64,000 nucleotides of DNA from Primulina eburnea (GCF_022965805.1 NW_027330958.1:1-64000), one strand, 5' to 3'. Shown: positions 32,029 to 44,619, numbered from the stretch's first letter. Notes: generated from the letters alone by a model not told the origin. Numbers and translations are program-made.

Positions 32029-32308
32029 AAACTTACATGAAATGATGAAACTTGAAACTGAGAACTCAAAAACTGGAGAAATCTTCGAAACTCTTATTAT
32101 GAGAAAGTAGTATAGAATTTTGGTGTGTCGATCACAAAGGGAGTCGACTCCTTAAATAGCAAAGCAATACATACTAGTTACAGTGCTTACACAAATAAAA
32201 ACATGACACGTGAAAAGTAAAACTCACACTCAATAATGCACCACAATACTACATACTTTATTACAAAGACTATAAGTCCCGTGATTACTATCTTTAGTGA
32301 CATCCAGC
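32029..32308 (-). promoter_or_regulatory. EPRV-D intergenic promoter region
   Basis: TATA box TATTTAAG at 32158-32151, palindrome GGAGTCGACTCC overlapping its end, and G-box CACGTG at 32212-32207. It would drive ORF3 and then unit C. Confidence 0.65.
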
Positions 32309-33502
32309 TCATGCATTCAATAATGCATATATGTCATCTTCCTCATACGGGTCCTGAGCGTCTTGCAAATTATCCTGATCTGTCATTGGAGTATCATCCT
32401 CCATTTTCTCTTTTCCTTTAGAAGAAGTAGATTCTTGTGTTGACAGATTTGATTTTTCTCCAAATACTTCAGTAAATATTGAAGTAATGGTATCTTTATC
32501 AAGATGTTGGAAAAGTTCTTTTAACAGTGTTGTTTGTGTGGGGGTATCATGATTTAAATTCTTCATGGTTTCTCTGGCAACTCCCAGAGCTATTACCCCT
32601 TGACGGTCATATACTTTGCCTTCTGCAAAGAAATCTTCTTTACCCCACCATTTGATGAGAACTTTTCTGTTTAAGAAAGTAGAGGTATATTTGAGATCAA
32701 ATTTCTCTTTAGCCATATCCTGTAATCCATATTCCCATCGAATAATCCAAGGAACATTGTAGTTAACGGCGAATTGTAATATGACTGTTAAACCATCAAA
32801 CTGTGTGTTTGCATTTAAAAATTTATTCCATATGTTTTTAACATATCTCGGAAGAATAGAGGGCATTACCCCCCATGAGAAGAAAAAAGTTTTAAACCAA
32901 ATTGGTATAAATTGATGAATATCATCTAATTGGAATTTTACCCACCATGAATGTTTTCTTTGAGAATTTTCATATAAAACAATGATATCCCAAGCCATGA
33001 TATAATCATGGTAATTAAACATATTAGGCATTGCCTGAAAGGTGTTTAATTGACGTGCTTGTCCAAGGGGTAAACCCCAATTAGCAGCTGGGATAATCTT
33101 TTTTATTATCATTTTAGAAAAAGCGTAATCGCGATTGCGATCCATATGTTGGATTTCAACTGAGCCAGTTTCGACTAGAATTGTTTCAAAATAATCACGA
33201 GTTTTTCTCCCCAATATGGGTTGTAAATCTTTAATTAAATAGCTTTGAGCTATATGAATTGGGGATAGACCTTTTAGGTCTTTGTCAACAGGACAGCAAT
33301 TAAGACATCCTGAAATTAGATAAGGATATTTTAATTCCTCTTTTGATCCCTTTAAAGCAAATATAGCATTATTATAATAATGTATTTCATACGCAGTAGG
33401 ATCTTCTGCAAATTCTTTAATTGGATCAAACTTTTCTTCCTCTGTGTTAGCCATATTTGACTGAGGAACTGTAGCACCTCTTTTGAAAGGTGGTTTATTC
33501 AT
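32309..33502 (-). CDS. EPRV-D ORF2, 397-aa protein (complete)
   Basis: ATG 33502 overlaps the ORF1 stop by 8 nt. Full length with scattered substitutions relative to B and G (N to Y in PRNVK, A to V in LTAILQ, I to N in FLIRK, M to I in TSMFT). The many private changes suggest relaxed constraint after integration. Confidence 0.8.
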   Translation of the reverse strand: MNKPPFKRGATVPQSNMANTEEEKFDPIKEFAEDPTAYEIHYYNNAIFALKGSKEELKYPYLISGCLNCCPVDKDLKGLSPIHIAQSYLIKDLQPILGRKTRDYFETILVETGSVEIQHMDRNRDYAFSKMIIKKIIPAANWGLPLGQARQLNTFQAMPNMFNYHDYIMAWDIIVLYENSQRKHSWWVKFQLDDIHQFIPIWFKTFFFSWGVMPSILPRYVKNIWNKFLNANTQFDGLTVILQFAVNYNVPWIIRWEYGLQDMAKEKFDLKYTSTFLNRKVLIKWWGKEDFFAEGKVYDRQGVIALGVARETMKNLNHDTPTQTTLLKELFQHLDKDTITSIFTEVFGEKSNLSTQESTSSKGKEKMEDDTPMTDQDNLQDAQDPYEEDDIYALLNA

Positions 33503-36500
33503 GGGCTTCTTCCCGGTGGCTGGTCTTTTTAAGACTGTCTTCCAAGGCTGATCCCTGCAAGAATTCTCTAGTTAGAAAATCTGGTAAAGAATTAGATTTT
33601 CCAGAAATATGTTCAATATCAAAATCGAAACAAGCTAATATTGCTTGCCATCTAGCAAATATTTGTTTAGATGCTATTACTTTAACATCTTTTAAAAGAA
33701 TATCTTTGGCAGATTTGCAATCAACTCTTAATAAAAATTTCTTATTTAAAAGATCACTTCAAATTTTGTAATACATTTAACAATTGAAAGAATTTCTTTC
33801 TTTATTGTAGAATAATTCTTTTGAGTATTATTCCAAGTTCCAGAAGTATATCTTACAAGAATTTCTTTAGATGTATTATCTAATTGTTGTTTAAGTATTC
33901 CTCCATATCCAATATCAGAGGCGTCTGTTTCAACTATTTTGAATGCTTCAGGATTAGCAATAGATAAACAAGGGAGTTCTTTAACTCTTTCTTTTATTTT
34001 TTGTATTGCTAAAGTATGACTATTAGTCCATGGTTGAGGATTTTTCTTCAACCTTTGAAATAATAATTTACAATCTTGAGCGAGATCTTTATAAAAATCT
34101 CCTATATAATTAAGACTTCCAAGAAATCTTTGTAATTGATTTACATCAGTGATTTTATCAGGAAATTTATCAGCAAAAACAATTGCTCTTTCAATAGGAA
34201 TTATTATTCCATTTTCAATATAATGTCCTAAGAATTTTATCTTAGTTTGGAAAAGTTTTACTTTTTTCTGATTTACTGCCAAACCAGCTTTTTTAGTAAC
34301 TTGAATAAATATATTTAAATGTTTAAAATGCTGATCAATATTATCAGAATATATAAGGACATCATCTATATAGACAATAATATAATCTGTATAAGAATTA
34401 TAAATTTCATTCATTATATTTTGGAATTCCATTGGAGCATTTTTTAATCCAAATGGCATTACATTCCATTCGTAATGACCAAATGGTACAGTAAAAGCTG
34501 TTTTATATTTATCTTCTTCTTTTAGAAGAATTTGATAAAATCCTGATTTTAAATCAAAAGAAGAGAATATTTTTCCTTTAAATAATCTATTTAGTAAATC
34601 TCTTTTATTTGGTAATGGATGCTTTATCCATTTTAATGCTTTATTAAGTGGTTTATAATTGATAACAAGTCTTGGAGCTCCTCTTTCAATTTCGGCTGCA
34701 TTTTCAACATAGAAAGCTGGGCAACTCCAAGGACTATTACTTGTTCTGATTAACTCTTTTTTAAGAAGACTATCAATTTCTTCTTTGCAATAATTTAAAA
34801 GTCTAGGCCCCATTGCTATAGGCCTTGCTTTTGTAGGAATTTTATCCTCAGAAAAATCATCTGTATAAGGAAGACTGACTTGATGTTTTTTCCTATTCCA
34901 AAAGGCATTAGGAACATCAGCGCATATCTCTTTAGATATGATTTCTGAAATAATTTTTATTTTTTCCTGAATTTTATCAGATTTTAACTTATCTTTAATA
35001 TTTTTAAAGAGAATTTCATCTTTTAATGAAGTAATAAAATTTTCTTTATTACTAACTATTTTTTGTAAAATATTTATAGATTTTGAAACTGGTATTGTTG
35101 TGAATGGGAAAAATAAATTATTACCTTTAATGTTGGTATATAAACCCTTTTCATTAATTTTATTAATAGGAAACAACATTTGGAAAAATGGAGTTCCTAA
35201 AATCACAGGAGTAGATATATTTTTAATGAGAATAAAAGTTGTATTTAAACAAACTCCAGAATTACATATTGCCACATCAGACAATTTGTAATTAACTATA
35301 AGAGGTTGCTTATTAGCAGCAGTGATAAATTGAGTAGTCTTTTTATAATATTTAGACGGAACAATTCCTTCACTGATGCAATTTACATCAGCTCCTGTAT
35401 CTAATAATGCTTCAATAGTAATTTTAAATTTTTTGTTAATAATTAATGTTACTTTTGAGTACCATTTTTGAGAAATAATCTGATCAATTTTATTGATCCA
35501 TACCATTTGATTTATTTCTTGATCATCATCATTTTTTGGTAAAATATCTTCTTCTTCTTCTTCCTCAGAAGTAGAATCTTTGTCCCAAGTATTATTATTA
35601 ATACTAAGAGTATTTACTCTTTCTTTTAAATATTTTATCTCAGATTTTATCTGATCTATTTCTCCTTTTAATTCAGAAATAGTAGGCTCTCTTTCTTTTT
35701 GTTTAGCCTTTTCTAATATTTTATTATAAGAATATAATTCATGTTCTTGTACAGTATTTTGTACAAGTTTAGTGGGCTTGTGATTTGCCATATTTAAATA
35801 ATGTTCTATAGCTTTTCTTTTTTCTATAGGGTCCTTTATTTGATCTATGAGATCTAAAATGAAAGTTTCTTCATTTGATATGACATTGATTTCTAATCCC
35901 ATAAAATTTATGAGACATGTATCACAATCACAATCTGGATTGCAAATTTTATTTTCTGATATTTCAGAATCATTATCTGTACTACTGTTAGAATATTCAG
36001 ATAATTCATTATCAATAATATTGATATAAAAATCTTTTTCCTGTAGATTTTCTTCTGTATTAAGAAGAATATTTATCAATGATTCTTTTAAATCATTGTT
36101 TATATTGAGATTATTAATCTTTTTCTTGACATAACACTTATTAGCTTTATGTCCAATCTTTCCACACTTCCAGCATACTGGAACTTTAGTAGAGTCATTT
36201 TTTATAGGTTTTTTAAACTTTTTCTTAGAATATTTTTTAGATTTTTCTTTATCTTTTATATAATGGTTTTTCTTTTTAAAAGGAAATCTTTTCTTTTTCT
36301 TATCCCTTTTAGGATATTGTATTGGTTGAAAGCCTATTTGCTCACAAAAATCACCAATAATATTTCTATTTTCTTCTTTTTGCATATCAAGTTGTCTTTT
36401 TAACTTGATATCATTGCAAAGATTAATTCTTTCTGCAGTTATTTCTGCAGATAAATCTCCGTAAGTAAGAATGTTCCAATCTATGGAATTTGTTGGAGAT

Positions 36501-38877
36501 TTAGATTTTAATCTATTTTTTACTCTTTCAGCAAAAAGAACTGGAAGTCCGGAAATAAATTTTTCTTTCCAGAAATTTGCATTGCAATCATTTCTAGTTA
36601 AAACCTTGGTCATAAAAACATCTTTATACCATCTGAATTCAGATAGTGTTGGGCATCTCAAATTCATTAATTGTTTTTGAGATCTATCTAATTGGAGTTC
36701 ATTAGCTCCAATAAAATTAGATAAAATTGTATAAATAAGTGTATTTACAGCATCTGACTCTTCTCTTCCATTAAGATCAACTATAGAAGAGTTTAGAATT
36801 TTATTCTTTGCTTCTTTAGAAAGATAAAAATCCCACCAACCTTGAAGTTGGCCTGTGAAACCAGTAATAATGGCTTGAGCAATTTGCCTATCATTATTAC
36901 CTTTTATCTTTGCCGCAGAAGAATATATTAACATTTGTTTAATAATAGTTTTAATCTGATATTCAGATTTTCCATCTATATTCCATTCAGTAATGGCTTC
37001 TCCATTAAACTGAACGTAATCTTTTTTCTCTTCAATTTGAAGATCAACAGGTGTAGCCTTTTTATAAAAAGGTTTTACAATTGATACTTTATGCATTTTA
37101 TTAATCTGCATTTCATCTTCTGACGAACTAGAAATATTATCTAGTTGTTCAGATTTGGTAATTACCGAAATAGAACCTTTTTTTCTTTAATATTAATTTT
37201 TTGTAATCGATCTATTAAACCTTCCATAAAATCATCATCTTTTTTAGAACTTAAAAGAAAATTTTCTTTTTTAAGATTAGGAGGAGGTTTTATCATCAAA
37301 GTCTTTGAACTTTCACCACTAGAATTTCCTTGTTTGGATTTTGATAAAATCTCTTCTATTCTAGTAGTCTGATTTCTTAAAGAATGTACAGTAAGATTGG
37401 TAAAATTATTCTGTTGAATAATATGGTCAAAATTACCATGCCCTATTTCTGATTTTATAGGGGCAGCATATATTTCTTTATTACCCTTTTTAATTTGTAA
37501 AGTAGTAAAAGGAGGATGAATCTCAAAAGATTCTTCTCCAGTTTCATGAACATATAATTTATATGTTGATTCAAGAGTATTTATAAAAGACTCATCTTTA
37601 AAATTTGGAAATATTTTATTCCTTGCTGGAAAATATAAATTTTCCATCCATTTGAAAAAATCTAAATTTAATTTAGTTTCTTCAATCCATTCTAAGTATC
37701 TTGAAACATATAATGTTTGTTGTTTTGAATTTAAACAACTTAAAAACCATTTTTTCTTATTAAGATTTTTAATCTTATCTAAACTCTTTTGGATAGAGTT
37801 ATTATTAATAACCATAACATTATATCCCATATCAGAAAAAGTAGGAGAATTTGATTTTTTATTATTAACAGAATAACTTCGTTGAAATCTAGACGTACTA
37901 GATTCAGGAATATCTACTTTATATTCTGGATGAGATACATTATCATTAGTCTTTTGAAGACCAGATATACTAATTTTTTCAAAATCAGATATAGAAGAAG
38001 TAGAATTTCTACTTTCTTCAGGAAGTTTAATTCGTAAATGTCTTTGAGATGAGAATTTTATTTCGACATCTCCATCAACATATTGAATTATACTTTCTAG
38101 CTTTCTAGATTCTTCTTTTAAAGAAGGGGCTATACTTTCCATTTTCCAGATTTCTGGCAGAGTAACTTGACTCCAATTAATTGTTTTAGGAATCATAATA
38201 TTACTTTTAGTAATATCAGTTATGAAAAGAGTAGTTTCTCCTCTTTTTGAACTAATTTGATTAGTATTGATTCTAAAATTGGATATCGTTGAATTCATGA
38301 CTTTGTAACAAATTCTATATAATAAAACAACATTTTCTGTTCCATCTATCATATCAAAACCTTCAGTTTTTATATTTAAAGTGAGGGCTTTCATGATATT
38401 TGGATCAGAAAGAGAAATTGGAAAATTAGGGAAACAACTAAAATGTATTGGTCCTTCGCATAATGAAGATTCTACTATTCCTAATAAGGAATCTTCGAAT
38501 TTATTATGCCTTTGATCTCTTACTAAAATTAAAGCTGAAGTATTTAGACCTAATCTGGTAAGAGGTTTTAAACCTACTTGTATCATTCCCAAATGCATAA
38601 ATTTGTAATTTTGCTTGTGAATATTAACAAGGTTTTGAGATAATAAACTAAATGAGTCGTATCCTCCTTTTAGAGGAATCGCTTCTTCAATTGTTTTAAT
38701 AATATAGTCGGATTTAAAATTAAATCCATTAGATCTATAGATCTTCATATTAGAAGATGTTGGTATTTTCCAGTTTTGAATATTTTTCTCGAAATTTTCA
38801 GAAATAATTAATTCTTTGTTCTTAGTATTACTACTTGAAGATTTATTCTTCGTAAAAGATCGTATTAATTTATCCAT
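33495..38877 (-). pseudogene. EPRV-D ORF1 polyprotein with two frameshifts
   Basis: ATG 38877. The frame is lost at about 37180, where a T-run is two bases longer than in other copies, just before the coat-protein half. It is open again in the shifted frame (from 37161) through CCHC, DTGAD protease, YIDD RT and VETDASD RNase H, until one base is missing at about 33757 (ATCACTTCAAAT). It ends at TAA 33495. All catalytic motifs are present, and damage is limited to these two indels. Confidence 0.9.
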
Positions 38878-39061
38878 TCAAGAATATGGTAGATACTGTC
38901 AAGGCTTTACCCTGCCTTACCCTTTGGCTTTACAGGCCTTATGGAACCCGACTTAAGGATTTCTCCTGGGTATAACTACCTTCTTCCTTACAGAATAAAA
39001 GAATAAGATCGTAACAGAAGAATAACTTGTATTAATTTCTGAAGAATTTCTCCAATTACAA

Positions 39062-39075
39062 TGGCTCTGATACCA
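39062..39075 (-). other. EPRV primer binding site (unit D)
   Basis: TGGTATCAGAGCCA on the minus strand, 185 nt upstream of ORF1. Confidence 0.88.
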
Positions 39076-39159
39076 CTTTTACACTGTTACAAATACACGA
39101 GATTTAATCTCAATTTAACTAAAGATTAGATTTAATCTTTATTCTTCAAATCTTCAATT

Positions 39160-39656
39160 CTGAATCATATTCAATTCTGACAATATCATAAATTCAAATC
39201 TTGTCTAAACGTAACAAAACTTACGTCCAGATGAAGCCTGCTTTGATAGGAACACAGTACTGTAGGCGGATTTCAATTTGGATAGACGGTTCACTCGCAA
39301 ATCAATTTAAGAAAATAAGAACGAAGCTTTCCCTTCAATCTCGATTTCTTCTCCCCATTTCTGAAGAATTGCATGCCAATATATATATATATATACATCC
39401 ATTCCGTGCATGCAAAGCAAATGGCACAATCTTTGTGCAACACGTCTCTCGCTCGGGCGGACAAAACTTGCTCGCAAGGGCGAAGCACTCTCGGCCCTCA
39501 CAATTCTACATGCGCGCTCGGGCGGACAAAAAGTGCCGCCCGAGCGAAGGACTCTCGGCTTTCTACCATTAAACCCTCTCGCTCGGGCGGTCATAAACTC
39601 CCGCCCGGGCGAATGACATTCGGCCCAAATCTTGTGTCCCTCATAATTTTTTCCAA
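39160..39656 (-). repeat. Inverted segment of the Gypsy 5' LTR
   Basis: Reverse complement of 44575-45083 in the 3' LTR with only a few differences (one SNP in the GC-rich array, one TA unit fewer). It joins the forward LTR at 39656/39657, matching 3' LTR position about 45411. LTR positions 44496-44574 and 45084-45410 have no counterpart here. Confidence 0.85.
39440..39615. repeat. GC-rich palindromic array (inverted copy)
   Basis: Alternating GCTCGGGCGG and CCGCCCGAGCG motifs, the reverse complement of 44620-44795. Short ORFs across it are artefacts. Confidence 0.75.
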
Positions 39657-40817
39657 TTTTTTGTACTGAATTGGGTATTGATCAGAACAGATTGTGTTTT
39701 GAGCTACACATTGATACAGTGTATTTATTCTTGTCATTTCAGTTTGAAGATGGACAGACTGGACTTCGAGACTACGTCTTCCTCAGACGGGGAAGATAAA
39801 GGTATAATTCATGTGATATTCGGGACGCATAACTCAAATTAGATTAATTTGAGTTTCCCAATAAAATCACATACTAGATTATTGTTTATATTGTTATCTG
39901 ATTATGCTTTGATTATAGAATCTGTATTCAAGCAGGTAAGATAATTGTGATATTCAGTTATGAATATGATTATGCTTTGTTTACAGATTGTTATTCATTG
40001 CAGTTAAGATAGGAAAGTCTTTGACAGGCATTGTCAAATATCTAGACGTTTCGGTGTATCTCAGCATAAGAGTAGGTATTACTCTTATTGCCGCCGTTGA
40101 TACAGCTCAGACCGAAGTCTAGGAATGAGACGTTCATTACCCCGATTGGAGGGTAGGTAGTGACGTCTTATTCACACCGGGATCCCTAGAGTTCTAGTCG
40201 AGTCAAGTCTAGACGTGATTTGATTAGGACTGCATGCTTATATGGATGTGGTTCCTAGATCATAGGACCCATCATTATTGCTTCCAATTGTGCTAGCATG
40301 TTTTTATGATTTAGATTGGTTATATGCATGGTTGGTTGATTTGAAGTGCATGCTTGTTGTGTGATTAGATTTCATAGCTTATGAAATCTAATGTTTCGAT
40401 TTTATTCATAACAGCATGTTTCATGAATTATTTTATGTATATACATGTTTACCATGTTTTATACTGGGATTTATTCTCACCGGAGTTATCCGGCTGTTGT
40501 CTTGTTTTGTATGTGTGCATGACAACAGGTGGGGCTGGATCAGGGTCGAGATGACTATGAGAGAAGACGAGTTAGCGTGGTGATTCCGGACTTACAGTAG
40601 ATTGGGTTTTATTACTTGAATTTAGTAGTTGAACCTTAGATTAGATTATTGTATGTTAATACTGAAATGTATTTTATACATATATGTATATTATTAGATG
40701 CCATTACCTTCCGCGTTTATATTTTAAAAGAAGAATTTTTAGACCCTGTTTATCAGAATAGATAATTACATCCCAGTGATGATTAAGAAGATGATTAGCG
40801 TCCGGGTCCCCACAACA
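39657..40817 (+). repeat. Right portion of the Gypsy 5' LTR
   Basis: Matches 45411-46500 and then continues about 75 bp further, to ...CCCCACAACA at 40817, just before the PBS. This supplies the LTR end that the 3' copy lacks. Confidence 0.85.
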
Positions 40818-40819
40818 GG

Positions 40820-40832
40820 TGGTATCAGAGCC
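40820..40832 (+). other. Gypsy primer binding site (tRNA-Met)
   Basis: TGGTATCAGAGCC three bases after the 5' LTR end, the usual plant Gypsy/Copia initiator-tRNA-Met PBS. Confidence 0.85.
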
Positions 40833-41215
40833 GATAGTTCCTTTAGCGATAGTTCCTTTAGCGATAGTTCCTTTGGAGATAGATCTTTTAGATTGAGATA
40901 GTAAGAACTGATAGATCTTTTAGACTGACTCAGATTAAGATAGAAGAGAATGAGCGGGGTAGATGAATTTTCTTTCCTTGCATGTCTGTGCTAGCATGAG
41001 ATTGATTTTCATGTTGATTGACATTGTGTGCTAGCATGAGACTATGTGTTATTGCTTTAAGATACATGCTTACCTGATTATATGATTTGAATTGGGATTA
41101 TGTATTCTTGAATATGAATCGGATCGGATTCATGATCAGCAGTAAGATGATCATGATCAGAAAAGATTGGCACAGATTTGTATTATTGGGTTACTAATGT
41201 GTGTGGTAATCAGAT
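40833..41215 (+). other. Gypsy untranslated leader
   Basis: Begins with three tandem GATAGTTCCTTTAGC-type units (about 40832-40880), then AT-rich leader to gag. No ORF. Confidence 0.6.
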
Positions 41216-42168
41216 GTACCTCCCAGAAGGATTGTGGAAACAGGCAGTACTTCGTATGATCCGCCATACATACCAGAACCGCAGATAGATGTGTCAGCGA
41301 CTCCGATGGAAACACAGTTACAGAGGTTTCAGTCGTTTCAACCGCCAATTCTGAAAGGAACTGAGACGTCAGTAGATTGTGAGAAATGGCTAGAGGAGAC
41401 AGAAATGTTATTTGAATTCCTGAATTTCACAGATGAGTGTAGAATTAGGCTTATTGAGAACCAGTTGCAAGAGACTGCTAGAAGATGGTGGTTACTCACC
41501 AAAGGAGCCTTAGAGCAGAGTCGTTCAGTGATCACGTGGGAAGTCTTCAAGACTGAATTCTATCAAAGGTTTTTCTCCGCCTCGTACCGAGAAGAAAAGA
41601 AAGCAGAATTTGAGAATTTAAGTCAAGGTCAATTGAATATTGATGATTATGCTGCTAAATTTTCTACTCTGTTGCGTTTTGCTCCTCATATGGCTAGGGA
41701 TGATGAAGCTGTGGTGAATCAATTCATTAGAGGATTGAATTCGGAGATAGTTGCATTCATGAATCTACAGCGACCCTATCACTTTGCTGATGTTTTGAGT
41801 AAAGCAAAGAGAGCAGAAGAGAGTCTGATTCGGCAATTAGCAAGGTTGTGTGTGAAGCAACCCCAGACACCACAATTCCCTTCGAGATTCGAACGTGGCA
41901 GCACGAGTGGAAAAAGCAAGATTTGTTGAAAGCTCGGAAGAAACAGTTCAAGAAGTTAGGCAGTGGTTCCTCCAGTTCCAGTGGTTCCAGTCCGAGTTAT
42001 ACTGGAGTTTATTGCGCTAGGTGTGGAGGGAGACATCCCACCGAACAATGCCAGGGAGTGACTGGTAGATGCAATGTCTGCGGACAACATGGGCATTTTG
42101 CTAGAGTGTGTCCTCAGAAGGGTTCCCAAAGATTTTGGGGAGCAGGACCATCGGGTGGCAATGCGTGA
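41216..42168 (+). pseudogene. Gypsy gag with CCHC fingers, frameshifted
   Basis: The first frame (to TGA 41929) holds a retrotransposon gag capsid domain (EKWLEETEMLFEFLNFTDE, ARRWWLLTKGAL, FSASYREEKKAEFENLSQG). The PPRR start context is readable at 41219-41230, but the nearby ATG (41214) is out of frame by 2 nt. The reading moves to another frame at about 41850-41925, giving a Ser-rich linker and two zinc knuckles (CARCGGRHPTEQC, CNVCGQHGHFARVC), and stops at 42168. By family, gag packages RNA into virus-like particles; this copy is broken at the start and in the middle. Confidence 0.82.
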
Positions 42169-44479
42169 GAAACAAACCCAGAAACTACCACAGGTACTAT
42201 TCTTTATGATTATACTGCAGATGTATTGATATATACTAATGCATTCGCCATGAGTATCTGTGATTGAGTAGCATGATGATATGCTATATTTATGGGGTCT
42301 GTTTGTGCTGTAGTATTGATTTCCTTACTGTTTGGAAGAATATGTTGATATCAGAGATTTCTGTGACATGTTATATACTACAGTAGAATGAAACCGGGAT
42401 TGGGCTAGATATGATGTACTGGTGTTATATGATTTCGATCTCAGTATGGATATGTACTGCTAAACAAGTACAGAAATATTGTAGCATGTGTTCTGGAAAT
42501 AGTTGATAAATGAGGATTCTAGATCTAGAATTCCTTAGGTCATTGTACTGTTCTTGACTCGATTAGTACAGAAAGGAATAGATAGTATCCTTATGTATTC
42601 AGTAGATCCACTGAAATCGAGTCTAGCAGTAACACATGGGCTAGTAATCTAATAGTTGACTGGTGTTGGCCTAGATAGGATGTCAGATGTGTTTTATATC
42701 AGAAAGAATTGAAAGAATTGACAGATTAAAGTATGGGCTAGGGAATCCAGTTGATTGTGTATTTCTCTGGAAGACATTTTAGTTGGTTTCTAAATTGACA
42801 GATTATGTGTTCAGGGGTATTTTGAAGAATTATGCTTGTTATATCTATGATTCCGGGATATATCCATAGCATCTGATTGTTTATATTGAATATTTGAAGA
42901 CTGGGTTAAATATTCCGAGAACTGTGATTATTGTATACAGCAATGGGTCAGGTATGGATCCGAATGCAGTTATTGATACAGGTTTATATTCAGACTATGT
43001 GGTATCAGGAATGTCAGAATTAGCAGAATGTCAGATATGTCAGAACTTCCTTATCTGATTTGGACAGATTATCTTATTCTGATTATCTTTTTCTTGTGTT
43101 GCTTTACATCTGCTGAGTATTGTTATGATTCTAAATCAGTATTGGAGACATCTTATATTGGTTGGGAGTATATTCTATTTGCAGATGAAATATAGCAGTT
43201 GATCTGGACAGTATGAAGATTGGTCAGCCAGCCAGAATCTATTATGTTATGAGTTTTCTTAAACTCACTAGATCAGCATAGGATATTTATATTCTGAGTT
43301 TGATTTGGTGTTATTGTAATTATTATTCAGTGTGTGATACTATGCAGTTCCAATTGTATCAGAGTTGTTTGTGGAAAATACAGTAGTCCCGAACAGTGAT
43401 CCGAATTTTCAGACCTGTATTTTGTTGATCAGATCAATTTAACAGCTATATGAATTTGCATTTTATATGGGTTTGGTTATCGTGTGTTATCAGAATTGTT
43501 TACAGCTTTTGGTATTGATAGTCAGAGCCGAATACCAGGTAGGTATTTCTTCGTTCTTTTATGTTATTAACTGATCTTGTACAGCATTAGTTCGAATCTG
43601 AAGTCACAGGTAGTGTCAGAACTGCACTGGGGTGGATTCAGGTTTCATTCAGCTATTTCAGAATGTAAGATATTCGAACAGATAATGTGGCATAGATAGA
43701 TGAGATCAGTTGGGACAGCAAATTATGTTGTAAGATTGGTAGAAATGGTACTGATATGTTTGAATTGAGAACAAAAGAAGCCAGAAAGATATGAATCAGA
43801 AGATGATTACCGATTTAGTATATTTCTGAATAAGAAAATGTGAGTATGGCTTTCGGGATAAAAGTACCGTCAATTCTACAGCTTATGATATGATATGATT
43901 ATGATTGACAGAATATTCAATCTATATCTATCAGTTTGTACCAGATTACGTACAAACAAAACCAGATGACATAGATCAATGTCAAAGGAATTGTCAGATT
44001 TACTAGAATGCTGCATTAGATGATATCAGATTGTGATTTGGATGGAGCGGTACTTGTGACGGAAATATCATGAGTTCTCCCTCGCAGAGTTGTTACAGAT
44101 TGACAGGTAGTCAGCGTGTAGTAACCAGATATTGGCGGATATGGGTAGAACTTTAGTACTAGATGTTAGTACTAGCTGTTATGAATGGTTGTCAGGGTAT
44201 GACTTACGGTATGACCATAACTATCCAGCTAGATTAGAATGAATAGATGTAAGAAACCAATGTCGGATGATGACGATTGGTATTGGGAGCCGAAGATGGA
44301 ATAGCAACTACAGGTGGTATTGCTTTGTTATAAATTGCAATTGGCGTATACAGGTGTTATATAGCCAGTAATATGGGATTGATTCGGCTAGTGAAATGAG
44401 TTTGGATGTTAAACTCTGTCATATATTTCTTCTGACAGATTTGGTTTGATGATTGGTGAGTTCGAGGACGAACTCAGAT
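42169..44479 (+). pseudogene. Eroded Gypsy pol region
   Basis: No ORF over 60 codons in any frame across 2.3 kb, although the LTRs are nearly identical. A remnant of the RT motif MPFGLK..PSTFQ-type appears at about 43849-43895 with internal base losses. The expected protease, RT, RNase H and integrase frames are not readable, and the region is too short for a full pol (usually over 3 kb). It looks like pol shortened by many small deletions. Confidence 0.5.
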
Positions 44480-44493
44480 CTAAGAGGGGGAGA
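44480..44493 (+). other. Gypsy polypurine tract
   Basis: AAGAGGGGGAGAAA directly upstream of the 3' LTR start TGTAATGCCC, after the GAGTTCGAGGACGAACTC end typical of plant Gypsy pol. Confidence 0.8.
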
Positions 44494-44619
44494 AATGTAA
44501 TGCCCGAGAATTTAATTAACGTAATCTGAGATGATTTGTTGATTATGACTTGATGTAATTATAGCCGGGCCAGTTCGAGATCAAATTGGAAAAAATTATG
44601 AGGGACACAAGATTTGGGC

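Larger units (their letters stand above)
31705..39159 (-). mobile_element. EPRV unit D, most complete genome copy
   Basis: Spans leader, ORF1, ORF2, promoter, ORF3 and poly(A) signal, plus its own PBS (39075-39062) and 84 bp upstream of it. PBS-to-PBS distance to C is 7371 bp, which sets the viral genome size. It is interrupted upstream at about 39160 by inverted Gypsy LTR sequence. ORF1 carries two frameshifts. Confidence 0.9.

Noticed and set aside
39201..39669. ORFs rich in ARADKT/SGGQK peptides on both strands near 39.4 and 44.6 kb
   Set aside because: They come from the GC-rich palindromic array of the Gypsy LTR and occur in inverted copies on opposite strands, as expected for non-coding DNA.
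40820..40832. TGGTATCAGAGC motifs as parts of tRNA genes
   Set aside because: They are isolated 13-18-nt complements of the initiator tRNA 3' end next to LTRs or viral leaders; no tRNA cloverleaf surrounds them.
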